Origin: an uncultured Kineosporia sp.
Lineage (GTDB): Bacteria > Actinomycetota > Actinomycetes > Actinomycetales > Kineosporiaceae
Length of the DNA: 5,422 nucleotides
Reading direction: 5' to 3'
Assembly: GCA_937859855.1 (NCBI GenBank)
Contig: CALMAR010000277.1
Location: forward strand, 1 to 5,422
The translations under genes and the position numbers were made by a program. The first letter of the stretch is position 1. Each line of letters begins with the position of its first letter. Below are positions 1 through 5,353 of the stretch, piece after piece. The notes beneath the pieces were generated by a model, which had not been told where the DNA came from, did no database searches, and saw nothing but the letters and a program-made list of their open reading frames with translations.

Positions 1-1
1 G

Positions 2-631
2 CCCGGGGCCAGTCCCGAGCCCAGTCCCGAGCCCAGTGCCGAGCCCAGTCCCCCGCTGGCCCGGCGCAGTCATGGCGAGCCACCGGGCGAACAGAGCCGT
101 CCGGCCCGGTCGGAGTCTCCGGCGGATGCATTCGCTGAATTGGCGGCGTCGGCCCGGGCTTCACAGCCCTCTGCGCCACCGCAGCCGGCCCGGCTTCCCA
201 TTCCGCAGCCGAGTAACGAACCCGATCCGGCCACGCTGGCCAATCTGGCCCCCTCCAGCCAGAACAGTTCCGGCCTTGGCCTTGTCCCGGACACCGGACA
301 CCGCGAGCTGGGCGATGCCGACCGATCACATATCGCGTCGCAGGCGCTGACCGAGCTCAGCCGGCTGTCCTCGTACAGGCCGGCTGCGCTGCAGCCACCC
401 AGCGGTGGCCTGCAGCGGCGAACTCCGGGCCCGGTGCCGGGCGCACCGCAGCCGCCCGAACCTGGGCCGAACCCGGGTCAGCGAGCCAGGACGGCGTCCA
501 GCGTTCGATCGATGCTGTCCGGATTCAAGGCTGGAGTGGAACGCGGCCGCACGTCGCCGTCCGCCAGCAGGCCGGCCTCCCGGGGCGGCCCGCGCTATCG
601 GCAGCCGGAGGGCGAGGGTGGCGATGGCTGA
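2..631 (+). CDS. Conservon sensor histidine kinase, C-terminal tail (partial)
   Basis: Seen: the frame is open from base 2 to the TGA at 629-631, with no start codon needed inside the window, so this is the 3' end of a longer gene. About 209 residues remain. They are rich in Pro, Ser, Ala and Arg, look disordered, and begin with a short SPEP repeat. Near the end is a segment reading RSMLSGFKAGVERGR, which resembles the conserved tail of actinobacterial nitrate/nitrite-sensor-like kinases of conservons (cvnA type); in that family a low-complexity linker follows the ATPase domain and ends in an 'xxFxxGxxRGR' block. No sensor, HisKA or HATPase region is visible because the window starts too late. 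The assignment rests on this tail and on the three conservon genes that follow. In the family, the kinase is a membrane protein that recruits the downstream Roadblock, DUF742 and GTPase partners. A downstream TTG at 140 is not a credible start. Confidence 0.72.
   Translation, partial: PGASPEPSPEPSAEPSPPLARRSHGEPPGEQSRPARSESPADAFAELAASARASQPSAPPQPARLPIPQPSNEPDPATLANLAPSSQNSSGLGLVPDTGHRELGDADRSHIASQALTELSRLSSYRPAALQPPSGGLQRRTPGPVPGAPQPPEPGPNPGQRARTASSVRSMLSGFKAGVERGRTSPSASRPASRGGPRYRQPEGEGGDG
11..50 (+). repeat. 12-bp tandem repeat coding SPEP units
   Basis: Three consecutive 12-bp units (agtcccgagccc at 11-22 and 23-34, agtgccgagccc at 35-46), followed by a partial fourth unit from 47. They lie in frame in the kinase tail and encode Ser-Pro/Ala-Glu-Pro repeats. 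The array may begin upstream of the window. Such in-frame units can expand or contract without shifting the reading frame, so linker length could differ between strains. Confidence 0.75.
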
Positions 632-719
632 TCCGATAACACCGATCGCGCAACCGATCTCGCTCTCGCTGAACGCCACCATTCCGGCCCAACCGCACAT
701 TCGGAGGACGACGCTGTGA
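624..719 (+). CDS. Possible 31-residue ORF bridging the kinase and Roadblock genes
   Basis: Seen: ATG at 624 overlaps the kinase stop (ATGGCTGA, stop at 629-631), and its TGA at 717-719 overlaps the GTG start of the Roadblock gene at 716 (GTGA). A purine-rich stretch (gagggcgaggg, 607-617) lies just upstream and could serve as a ribosome site. About 73% of its codons end in G or C, somewhat above the competing frame over the same bases. The peptide starts MADPITPIAQ and matches no family I recognise. Two readings are possible: a tiny coupling ORF that carries ribosomes from the kinase to the Roadblock gene, or the original C-terminus of the kinase, now out of frame after a small indel, because conservon kinases often overlap the next gene directly. 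It may equally be chance, since high-GC DNA gives many open frames. Low confidence. Confidence 0.25.
   Translation: MADPITPIAQPISLSLNATIPAQPHIRRTTL
703..707 (+). promoter_or_regulatory. Shine-Dalgarno for the Roadblock gene
   Basis: GGAGG, 8 nt before the GTG at 716. This spacing fits the GTG better than the in-frame ATG at 725 (17 nt away) and fixes the start of the Roadblock gene. Confidence 0.75.
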
Positions 720-1168
720 CCGCCATGAGTCCCGAAGCGGCCAACTTCAACTGGCTGCTGGACAATTTCGTCAAGAACGTTCCCGGGGTCCGGCACACTC
801 TGGTCGTCTCGGCCGATGGCCTGTTGATGGCGATGTCGGATGAGCTGGACCGCACCGCCGGGGATCAGCTCTCGGCGATCGTGGCAGGCCTGTCCAGCCT
901 GACCCGGGGGGCCGCCCGGCAGCTGCGCTCGGGCGACGTCCGGCAGTCCATCGTCGAGATGGACACCCAGTTCCTCTTCCTGATGGCGATCTCGGATGGG
1001 TCGGTGCTCGCCGTGACCGCCGATGCGACCTGCGACGTGGGCATGGTCGGTTACGAAATGGCCCTTCTGGTGAGCCGTTCCGAAGCCACCCTTACTCCGA
1101 ACCTGATCAGCGAGATGCGATCACGGCTGCCGGTGTCCGGTCCGACCCGCACCTCGATGGCCCGGTGA
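716..1168 (+). CDS. Roadblock/LC7 domain protein (conservon CvnB-like)
   Basis: A 150-residue cytoplasmic protein that is one Roadblock/LC7 domain over almost its whole length. Seen: the N-terminal helix FNWLLDNFVKNVPGVRHTLVVS leads into the first strand and SADGLLMAM (about residues 11-40), which is the usual opening of bacterial Roadblock proteins. It is followed by the central helix with LSAIVAGLSSL (52-62) and strands around FLFLMAISDGSVLAVTAD (86-103), then the C-terminal helix VGYEMALLVSR (111-121). Known: such proteins form dimers and act as scaffolds or regulators of small GTPases, and in conservons CvnB binds the kinase and the GTPase. The start is GTG 716, set by the GGAGG at 703. 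The stop overlaps the DUF742 start (GTGA at 1165-1168). The length and domain are normal for the family, and I see nothing broken. Confidence 0.93.
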   Translation: MTAMSPEAANFNWLLDNFVKNVPGVRHTLVVSADGLLMAMSDELDRTAGDQLSAIVAGLSSLTRGAARQLRSGDVRQSIVEMDTQFLFLMAISDGSVLAVTADATCDVGMVGYEMALLVSRSEATLTPNLISEMRSRLPVSGPTRTSMAR

Positions 1169-1542
1169 ACCCGGTGGACCGGGACCCGGAGTGGATCGAG
1201 GAGTCGGCGGCCGTCCGGCCCTACGCCCGTACCGGAGGCCGCACCCGGGGCAACGGAACACTGCTCCCGATTGAGGCTCTGGTCATCGGCAGTCCCAGCC
1301 GGTCGGCGGTGATCCTCACCGGGGAACGCGCTCAGATCATGGAACTCATTGCCCAGCAATATCTTTCGATCGCTGAATTGTCGGCTCATCTCAGCCTGCC
1401 GGTCGGTGTCATCCGGGTGCTGGTCGCTGATCTGGCTGAGGACGGGCTGGCCGACGTGGCCGGGCGAGGAGCCTCGGAGCAGAACCCGGCCGCCACGTTG
1501 AGGATCTTGGAGAGTGTTCTCAATGGCATTTCCGCGCTCTGA
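1165..1542 (+). CDS. DUF742 winged-helix protein (conservon CvnC-like)
   Basis: A 125-residue protein of the DUF742 family. Seen: the diagnostic N-terminal block VRPYARTGGRT (17-27), then LPIEALV (34-40), and a helix-turn-helix-like C-terminal half (about 57-105) with IMELIAQQYLSIAELSAHLSLPVGVIRVLVADLAEDGL, the most conserved part of the family. No membrane segment or signal peptide is present. Known: DUF742 proteins are the third gene of conservons; their fold resembles winged-helix DNA-binding domains, but a partner-binding role in the complex is usually assumed. The start is GTG 1165, overlapping the previous stop by GTGA. No Shine-Dalgarno is evident there, so translation is probably coupled to the Roadblock gene. 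The end overlaps the GTPase gene by 20 bp. Confidence 0.93.
   Translation: MNPVDRDPEWIEESAAVRPYARTGGRTRGNGTLLPIEALVIGSPSRSAVILTGERAQIMELIAQQYLSIAELSAHLSLPVGVIRVLVADLAEDGLADVAGRGASEQNPAATLRILESVLNGISAL
1509..1513 (+). promoter_or_regulatory. Shine-Dalgarno for the GTPase gene, inside DUF742
   Basis: GGAGA sits inside the end of the DUF742 coding sequence, 9 nt before ATG 1523. It directly abuts GTG 1514, which is too close for that codon to be used. It therefore favours the ATG 1523 start for the GTPase. Confidence 0.6.
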
Positions 1543-2143
1543 CCACCGGCCGGCCCAGGCTGGATCCCGTCAGCTCCCGGCTCAGCCCCCGACCACCGTG
1601 AAGATCGTGGTGGCAGGCGGTTTCGCGGTCGGGAAGACCACGTTCATCGGGTCGATCTCCGACATCGAGCCACTGTCCACCGAGGCGTCGATGACCGAGC
1701 ATTCGGTCGGAGTGGATGACGCCGGCCAGCGCAGCGACCGGAAGACCGAGACCACGGTGGCGATGGACTTCGGCCGGATCGCCCTGCCCGGCGATCTGTG
1801 GCTGTATCTGTTCGGCACTCCGGGCCAGGACCGGTTCCTGTTCATGTGGGACGACCTGGTCCGGGGCGCAGCTGGCGCGGTGGTGCTGGTGGACACCGAT
1901 CGGCTGGAGCAGTGCTTCCCGGCGGTCGATTACTTCGAAGCCCGCGAGATCCCGTTCGTGGTCGCGGTGAACTGTTTCGATGGCGTAGCCCGCCACCAGC
2001 TGGACGACGTGCGGGACGCGCTGGCGGTCCCGGCCGGCGTCCCCATGCTCTATACCGACGCTCGTTCCCGGGCGGCGACCAAGCAGACGCTGGTCCTGCT
2101 GGTGCAGCACGCCATGCGCCGGCTGGCCGGCGCTCGCAGCTGA
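1523..2143 (+). CDS. Small Ras-like GTPase (conservon CvnD-like)
   Basis: A 206-residue GTP-binding protein. Seen: after a disordered Pro/Gln-rich N-terminus of about 24 residues comes VKIVVAGGFAVGKTTF, with the P-loop GGFAVGKT (32-39). TETTVAMDFGRI (75-86) fits switch I. LYLFGTPGQDRF (95-105) is the G3 region, with FGTPGQ in place of the classical DxxG aspartate. VVAVNCFDG (147-154) replaces the NKxD of G4, and DARSR (179-183) fits G5. These variants are usual in the actinobacterial conservon GTPases, so the protein is probably functional. Known: CvnD proteins bind and hydrolyse GTP and act with the kinase, Roadblock and DUF742 partners near the membrane. The start at ATG 1523 is chosen over GTG 1514 because of the GGAGA at 1509. 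It overlaps DUF742 by 20 bp, implying coupled translation. It is the last conservon gene here; no cytochrome P450 gene (cvnE), present in some conservons, follows. Confidence 0.93.
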   Translation: MAFPRSDHRPAQAGSRQLPAQPPTTVKIVVAGGFAVGKTTFIGSISDIEPLSTEASMTEHSVGVDDAGQRSDRKTETTVAMDFGRIALPGDLWLYLFGTPGQDRFLFMWDDLVRGAAGAVVLVDTDRLEQCFPAVDYFEAREIPFVVAVNCFDGVARHQLDDVRDALAVPAGVPMLYTDARSRAATKQTLVLLVQHAMRRLAGARS

Positions 2144-2155
2144 CCCATTCAGGCC

Positions 2156-2201
2156 CGGTCCAGAACTGCCCGCGCTCGCAGTATTGGAGCAGCCCGGACC
2201 G
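2156..2201 (+). terminator. Possible nested stem-loop after the conservon
   Basis: CGGTCC (2156-2161) can pair with GGACCG (2196-2201), and inside this ACTGC (2165-2169) can pair with GCAGT (2178-2182). It lies 13 nt after the GTPase stop and before the predicted promoter of the next gene, the right place for the end of an operon. No U-tract follows and the arms are short, so a classical intrinsic terminator is not supported. Confidence 0.25.
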
Positions 2202-2241
2202 CAGGTGCCACAAGATCGTTCCTGATCAATTGGATATCAAC

Positions 2242-2255
2242 TAGATTCGCCGGTG
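2242..2255 (+). promoter_or_regulatory. Leaderless-type promoter -10 box for the PH-domain gene
   Basis: TAGATT (2242-2247) fits the actinobacterial TANNNT -10 consensus and ends 7 nt before GTG 2255. Transcription would then start at or next to the start codon. No Shine-Dalgarno precedes the GTG, which agrees with a leaderless mRNA. The -35 region is weak (TTCCTG at 2219-2224, 17-nt spacing). Inferred from sequence only. Confidence 0.45.
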
Positions 2256-2728
2256 TGGACACTCCGGAGGAGCCAGGCCGCGACGCCGGGCCCGGCGGGG
2301 GGCAGCCGGACCGGTATACCCGGCGCATCCCGCCGGGACAGCCCGCCTTCCTGTTGCTGATCATCTGTGGCCTGGCCTGGATCGTGCTGTATCGGCATCC
2401 CAGCTCAGGGCTGCGGCTCTTCAGCCTGATCCTGATCGCCGTGCTGGCCGTAATGGTGATAACCAGCCTGCGAATGTATTTGGTGGCCGACCACGAGGGC
2501 GTCGGCGTCCGGTACATCAGGGACGGGGTCTGGATTCCGTGGGCCGAGGTGGCGCGGATCGAGATCAATCGGGTCAGGGGCAGCGCCACGGTGCGAATAG
2601 TGCGCCAGGACGGCACCTACGCCGACGTCCCGCCTTCCCTGCTGCAGCCACTGAAACCGACCACCGTGCCCAAAGCTATGAGCCAATTGCGGTATGTGAT
2701 CAATTCCCTGGAGAGCCTGCGGCGGTGA
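2255..2728 (+). CDS. Small membrane protein with bacterial PH-like domain
   Basis: A 157-residue protein. Seen: a Gly/Pro-rich cytoplasmic N-terminus (about 1-30), two hydrophobic segments (about 31-46, FLLLIICGLAWIVLY, and about 54-72, LFSLILIAVLAVMVITSL) joined by a short turn, then a soluble domain with MYLVADHEGVGVRYIRDGVWIPWAEVARIEI (74-104). The IPWAEV motif after a 'gvrv' strand is typical of the actinobacterial PH-domain family (bPH_6-like, PF10756), which usually has this two-helix plus PH layout. The role of the family is not established, so I assign no specific function. The start is GTG 2255, with no ribosome site but a -10 box 7 nt upstream. It follows the conservon by 111 bp and probably has its own promoter, so a functional tie to the conservon is not shown. 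Confidence 0.8.
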   Translation: MDTPEEPGRDAGPGGGQPDRYTRRIPPGQPAFLLLIICGLAWIVLYRHPSSGLRLFSLILIAVLAVMVITSLRMYLVADHEGVGVRYIRDGVWIPWAEVARIEINRVRGSATVRIVRQDGTYADVPPSLLQPLKPTTVPKAMSQLRYVINSLESLRR

Positions 2729-2779
2729 AAGGGATCCCGGCTTCGGCGTCTTGCCCTAGCGCCGGAGTCGGGTGCACTC

Positions 2780-2796
2780 TCGGTTCACCGAACGGT
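2780..2796. repeat. Alternating CGGT/ACCG half-sites upstream of the LacI gene
   Basis: CGGT (2781-2784), ACCG (2787-2790) and CGGT (2793-2796) occur at 6-bp steps, forming two overlapping inverted repeats (TCGGT-N2-ACCGA and ACCG-N2-CGGT). They lie about 80-97 bp upstream of the LacI start and could be a regulator site. No protein can be named for it. Confidence 0.3.
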
Positions 2797-2798
2797 CC

Positions 2799-2813
2799 AC
2801 ATCGTCGTGATGT
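2799..2813. repeat. Inverted repeat ACATC-N5-GATGT upstream of the LacI gene
   Basis: Perfect 5-bp arms with a 5-nt spacer, in the 148-bp gap before the LacI gene. It contains ATCGTCG, a 7-mer also found at the left side of the operator-like repeat before the sugar-binding protein gene (4002-4008). It is a weak candidate for autoregulation; the spacing and centre differ from the downstream site. Confidence 0.25.
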
Positions 2814-2876
2814 CTCGCCCTCGCCGGCCTGACTATCGGGGCCTTGATGGCCGCTGACTAGCGAGCGAGGTGTGGG

Positions 2877-3902
2877 ATGGCGACTATGGCGGACGTCGCT
2901 CGCTTGGCTGGGGTTTCGGTCAGCACCGTCTCCTACGTGCTCAGCGGCGAGCGGCCGATATCTCAGGCGACCAAGCAGCGGATCGAACTCGCGATGGCCG
3001 AACTGGGCTACACGCCTAACGTGCTGGCCCGTGGGCTGAAATCCAAGCGGAGCCGGATCATCGCCCTGCTCTTTCCGGTCAGCGGCCTGCAGCTCGGGCT
3101 GAGCTCGATGGAGTACATCCTAGCCGCTTCCGATCATGCCCAGTCCCAGAATTATCACCTCCTGTTGTGGACGAGTAACGCACGGTCCCTGGCCAGTCTC
3201 TCCGGTCTAGCTGCCCAGGGTCTGGTGGACGGCGTCCTGGTGATGGAGGTCCAGCTGACCGACGAACGGCTCCAGGTGCTCGAGGACGCCGGGCTGGCCC
3301 TGGCGATGATCGGCCGGACCGACGACATGCGCGGATTCGACTTCGTCGACACTGACTTCGCCGACTGCGCCCGGCTGGCTGTGGGTCACCTGACCGAACT
3401 GGGTCATCGGCACATCGGTTTCGTGAACCTGGCCACCTCGGCCCTGGAATCGCGCCGGGGCAACGCGATCCGGCTGGCCGAGGGCCTGATGAAGGCGGCC
3501 GCTGAGTACGGCGCCGATCTCCACATGGTTCCGTCCGAGAGCACTTTCGATGCGGGGCGCCGGGCGCTGGACGAACTGCTCCGGCTCGACCCCGACCTCA
3601 CTGCGGTGATCGCCTTCAACGAACAGGCGGTCAGCGGCGTGATGGCGGCGGCGGCCGAGTCCGGGCGCCGGATCCCGGAGGACCTGGCGGTCCTGTCCAT
3701 CGACATGCCGCAACAGCTGGCGATCATGACCAACCCGCCGATGACGACGGTGGGCCCCTCGGCGGCGGCAATGGGCCGCGCGGCCGCGGACATGCTGATC
3801 AGGAAGCTGGAAGGAGGCCCGGGAACTCCCTGCCAAGAACTGTTCGGGGGCACATTACACATTCGTGGAACCACGGCGCCAGTAGCGGTAACGGCCGTCT
3901 GA
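2877..3902 (+). CDS. LacI/GalR-family transcriptional repressor
   Basis: 341 residues, full length for the family. Seen: the N-terminal helix-turn-helix ADVARLAGVSVSTVSYVLSG (5-24), then ISQATKQRIELAMAELGYTPN (28-48) and the hinge helix VLARGLKSKRS (49-59), in which Leu54 is the residue that in this family inserts at the central CpG of the operator. A periplasmic-binding-protein-like effector domain follows (about 61-335), including GLVDGVLVM (115-123), GHRHIGFV (176-183), AVIAFNEQAVSGVMAAA (243-259), IPEDLAVLSID (266-276) and the closing LHIRGTTAP (327-335). FNEQ replaces the more usual NDxxA, so the ligand pocket may differ from textbook members. ATG 2877 is preceded by GAGG (2867-2870) at 6 nt; ATG 2886 is an alternative. 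The neighbouring sugar-binding lipoprotein, and an operator-like repeat before it, suggest a local repressor of sugar uptake released by a sugar ligand, which the sequence does not identify. Confidence 0.95.
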   Translation: MATMADVARLAGVSVSTVSYVLSGERPISQATKQRIELAMAELGYTPNVLARGLKSKRSRIIALLFPVSGLQLGLSSMEYILAASDHAQSQNYHLLLWTSNARSLASLSGLAAQGLVDGVLVMEVQLTDERLQVLEDAGLALAMIGRTDDMRGFDFVDTDFADCARLAVGHLTELGHRHIGFVNLATSALESRRGNAIRLAEGLMKAAAEYGADLHMVPSESTFDAGRRALDELLRLDPDLTAVIAFNEQAVSGVMAAAAESGRRIPEDLAVLSIDMPQQLAIMTNPPMTTVGPSAAAMGRAAADMLIRKLEGGPGTPCQELFGGTLHIRGTTAPVAVTAV

Positions 3903-3956
3903 GTGCGATCCGCGCTTCACCTGAACAGTCTCTATAACGGCTTGATGTCAGCCTTT

Positions 3957-3972
3957 TGTGAACGTTGACACA
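3957..3972. promoter_or_regulatory. CRP/GlxR-like site overlapping the -35 box
   Basis: TGTGA-N6-ACACA matches the CRP-type consensus TGTGA-N6-TCACA at 9 of 10 defined positions, and the symmetric arms extend to TTGTG-N8-CACAA (3956-3973). It covers TTGACA. Actinobacterial CRP homologues (GlxR, Crp) use this consensus and control sugar uptake genes. The centre lies about 36 bp before the predicted transcription start, so repression by occlusion is as likely as activation. Confidence 0.45.
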
Positions 3973-3994
3973 ATCCAGCGCAGGGTCGTAACTT
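3965..3994 (+). promoter_or_regulatory. Promoter of the sugar-binding protein gene
   Basis: A consensus -35 TTGACA (3965-3970) is followed after 18 bp by TAACTT (3989-3994), which fits TANNNT. Transcription would start near 4000-4002, giving a 5' leader of about 44 nt. This suits a housekeeping sigma factor and separate transcription from the upstream LacI gene. Confidence 0.65.
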
Positions 3995-4003
3995 CGCTGA
4001 AAT

Positions 4004-4021
4004 CGTCGAAACGAATCGACG
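4004..4021. promoter_or_regulatory. LacI-family operator candidate
   Basis: CGTCGAAACGAATCGACG is an 18-bp inverted repeat with perfect 6-bp arms and the central CG that LacI-family proteins require for the hinge-helix leucine. Two inner base pairs on each side (AA opposite AA) are unpaired. It starts 2-4 bp after the predicted transcription start and ends 11 bp before the ribosome site, a classical position for repression. The adjacent LacI-family gene is the obvious candidate to bind it. Confidence 0.6.
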
Positions 4022-4032
4022 CGGATTCGGAC

Positions 4033-4039
4033 GGAAGGA
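4033..4039 (+). promoter_or_regulatory. Shine-Dalgarno for the sugar-binding protein
   Basis: GGAAGGA, 5 nt before ATG 4045. It sets the start at 4045 rather than at the upstream in-frame GTG 3958, which lies before the promoter's own -35 box and so cannot be on the mRNA. Confidence 0.85.
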
Positions 4040-4044
4040 CAGCT

Positions 4045-5325
4045 ATGCGCTCTAAGCGTGCCGCAGTTGCGGTTTCGGTGACGAGCTTGGCCATGTTGCT
4101 CGCCGCATGTGGTGGCGGAAGCGACAGCAACTCGGCCAGCCAGGGCGCCTCAGCCCGGGGCCCGATCACGTACGTGACCGGCAAGGACAACACGGGAATC
4201 CTGCCGTTCATCGCCGACAGCTGGAACAAGACCCACCCCAACGAGAAGGTCACGATCAAGCAGCAGACCGACCAGGCTGACCAGCAGCTGCAGGATCTGC
4301 AGCAGCACTTCAACGCCAAGGACCCGGGCTACGACGTGGTCTCGGTGGACGTCGTCTGGAGCGCGGAGTTCGCGGCCAAGGGCTGGCTGGTCCCGCTGAA
4401 GGGTCAGTTCGCTCTGCCGACGGAGTCGCTGCTTCCGGCCACGGTCAAGGCGGCGACCTACAACAACACGCTGTTCGCTTCGCCTTCGACGTCTGACGGC
4501 GGCCTGCTGTACTACCGCTCGGATCTGATCAAAACGGCTCCCACCACGTGGAAGGAGCTGATCGCTGACTGCCAGGGCAAGACCACGCCGTTCACGATCA
4601 CCGGCCCGAAGCCTGGCTGCTACGCGGGTCAGTTCTTCAAGTACGAGGGTCTCACGGTGAACGCGGCCGAGGCGATCAACGCGGCCGGCGGCACCATCGT
4701 CGGCCCGGATGGGAAGACGCCGAGCGTCAATACCCCGCAGGCTGCCACCGGCCTCAGCTTCCTGGCCGACGGCTTCAAGCAGGGTTACATCCCGAAGGAG
4801 GCTCTGGGCTTCAAGGAGACCGAGAGCCTGAACGCGTTCTCGAACGGCCAGCTCATGTTCATGCGGAACTGGCCGTATGCCAACGCCGTCCTCAACGGCA
4901 AGGGGTCGAAGGTCATCGGTAAGTTCGGCATCGCGCCGCTTCCTGGCCCGGACGGTCACGGCGCGTCCAGCCTCGGCGGGCACAGCAACGCCATCAGCGT
5001 GTACTCCAAGTACAAGGCGACGGCGTTCGACTTCGTGAAATTCATGGAGAGCGACGCTATCCAGCGCTACACCCTGTCGAAGGGTGGCGGCGCCCCGGTG
5101 GTCTCCGCGCTCTACTCCGACGCCGCGCTGGTCAAGCAGTTCCCGTACCTGCCGGTTCTGCTGAAGAGCATCGAGACCGCGGTTCCCCGCCCGGTCACGC
5201 CGTTCTACCCCGCCGTGACGGAGGCGATCGAGACCAACTCCTACGCAGCGCTTCAGGGCACCGATGTGGCGACGGCACTGAAGAACATGAACTCCGCTAT
5301 CGCGTCGGCAGGCGCTGGCGGCTGA
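4045..5325 (+). CDS. Sugar ABC transporter substrate-binding lipoprotein
   Basis: A 426-residue family 1 extracellular solute-binding protein. Seen: a signal peptide with basic MRSKR, a hydrophobic core and lipobox LAAC, with Cys22 as the lipidated residue; then a Gly/Ser/Asn-rich tether to about residue 38. The mature domain starts ITYVTGKDN and contains YDVVSVDVVWSAEFAAKGWLVPL (96-118), LLYYRSDLI (154-162), TTWKEL (167-172), QFFKYEGLTVNAAEAINAAGGTIV (196-219), FSNGQLMFMRNWPYA (265-279) and a GIAPLPGPDG loop (295-304). This pattern resembles the trehalose/maltose-binding group (ThuE/LpqY-like), but the ligand cannot be fixed from sequence. Cys176 and Cys192, 16 residues apart, could form a disulfide outside the membrane. 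The protein would capture a sugar at the cell surface and deliver it to permeases, whose genes probably follow beyond the window. The gene has its own promoter, an overlapping CRP-like site and a LacI-type operator. Confidence 0.94.
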   Translation: MRSKRAAVAVSVTSLAMLLAACGGGSDSNSASQGASARGPITYVTGKDNTGILPFIADSWNKTHPNEKVTIKQQTDQADQQLQDLQQHFNAKDPGYDVVSVDVVWSAEFAAKGWLVPLKGQFALPTESLLPATVKAATYNNTLFASPSTSDGGLLYYRSDLIKTAPTTWKELIADCQGKTTPFTITGPKPGCYAGQFFKYEGLTVNAAEAINAAGGTIVGPDGKTPSVNTPQAATGLSFLADGFKQGYIPKEALGFKETESLNAFSNGQLMFMRNWPYANAVLNGKGSKVIGKFGIAPLPGPDGHGASSLGGHSNAISVYSKYKATAFDFVKFMESDAIQRYTLSKGGGAPVVSALYSDAALVKQFPYLPVLLKSIETAVPRPVTPFYPAVTEAIETNSYAALQGTDVATALKNMNSAIASAGAGG

Positions 5326-5353
5326 CGACTCCACCTGGCTGGCCGCGCGGGTT

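Noticed and set aside
36..350. A plus-strand frame of 104 residues over the kinase tail
   Set aside because: It is a shadow frame, very Arg/Pro-rich. The frame starting at base 2 carries the recognisable kinase tail.
1520..2110. A 196-residue minus-strand frame opposite the GTPase gene
   Set aside because: It shadows a well-supported GTPase, with a His/Arg/Gln-rich composition and no recognisable motif.
2130..2181. 10-bp direct repeat GCGCTCGCAG at 2130-2139 and 2172-2181
   Set aside because: A single short GC-rich repeat, one copy inside the GTPase gene, with no flanking element structure. It does not suggest a mobile element or attachment site.
2231..2240. Apparent palindrome around GATATC before the PH-domain gene
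   Set aside because: Only the 6-bp core is symmetric and the flanks do not pair, so chance is sufficient.
3933..3938. TATAAC as a -10 box upstream of the sugar-binding gene
   Set aside because: No acceptable -35 lies 16-19 bp upstream, whereas the TTGACA/TAACTT pair downstream is better placed.
3958..4044. 29-residue N-terminal extension of the sugar-binding protein from GTG 3958
   Set aside because: It would put a non-hydrophobic stretch before a clear signal peptide, it lacks a ribosome site, and it overlaps the promoter and operator elements. ATG 4045 has GGAAGGA at 5 nt.
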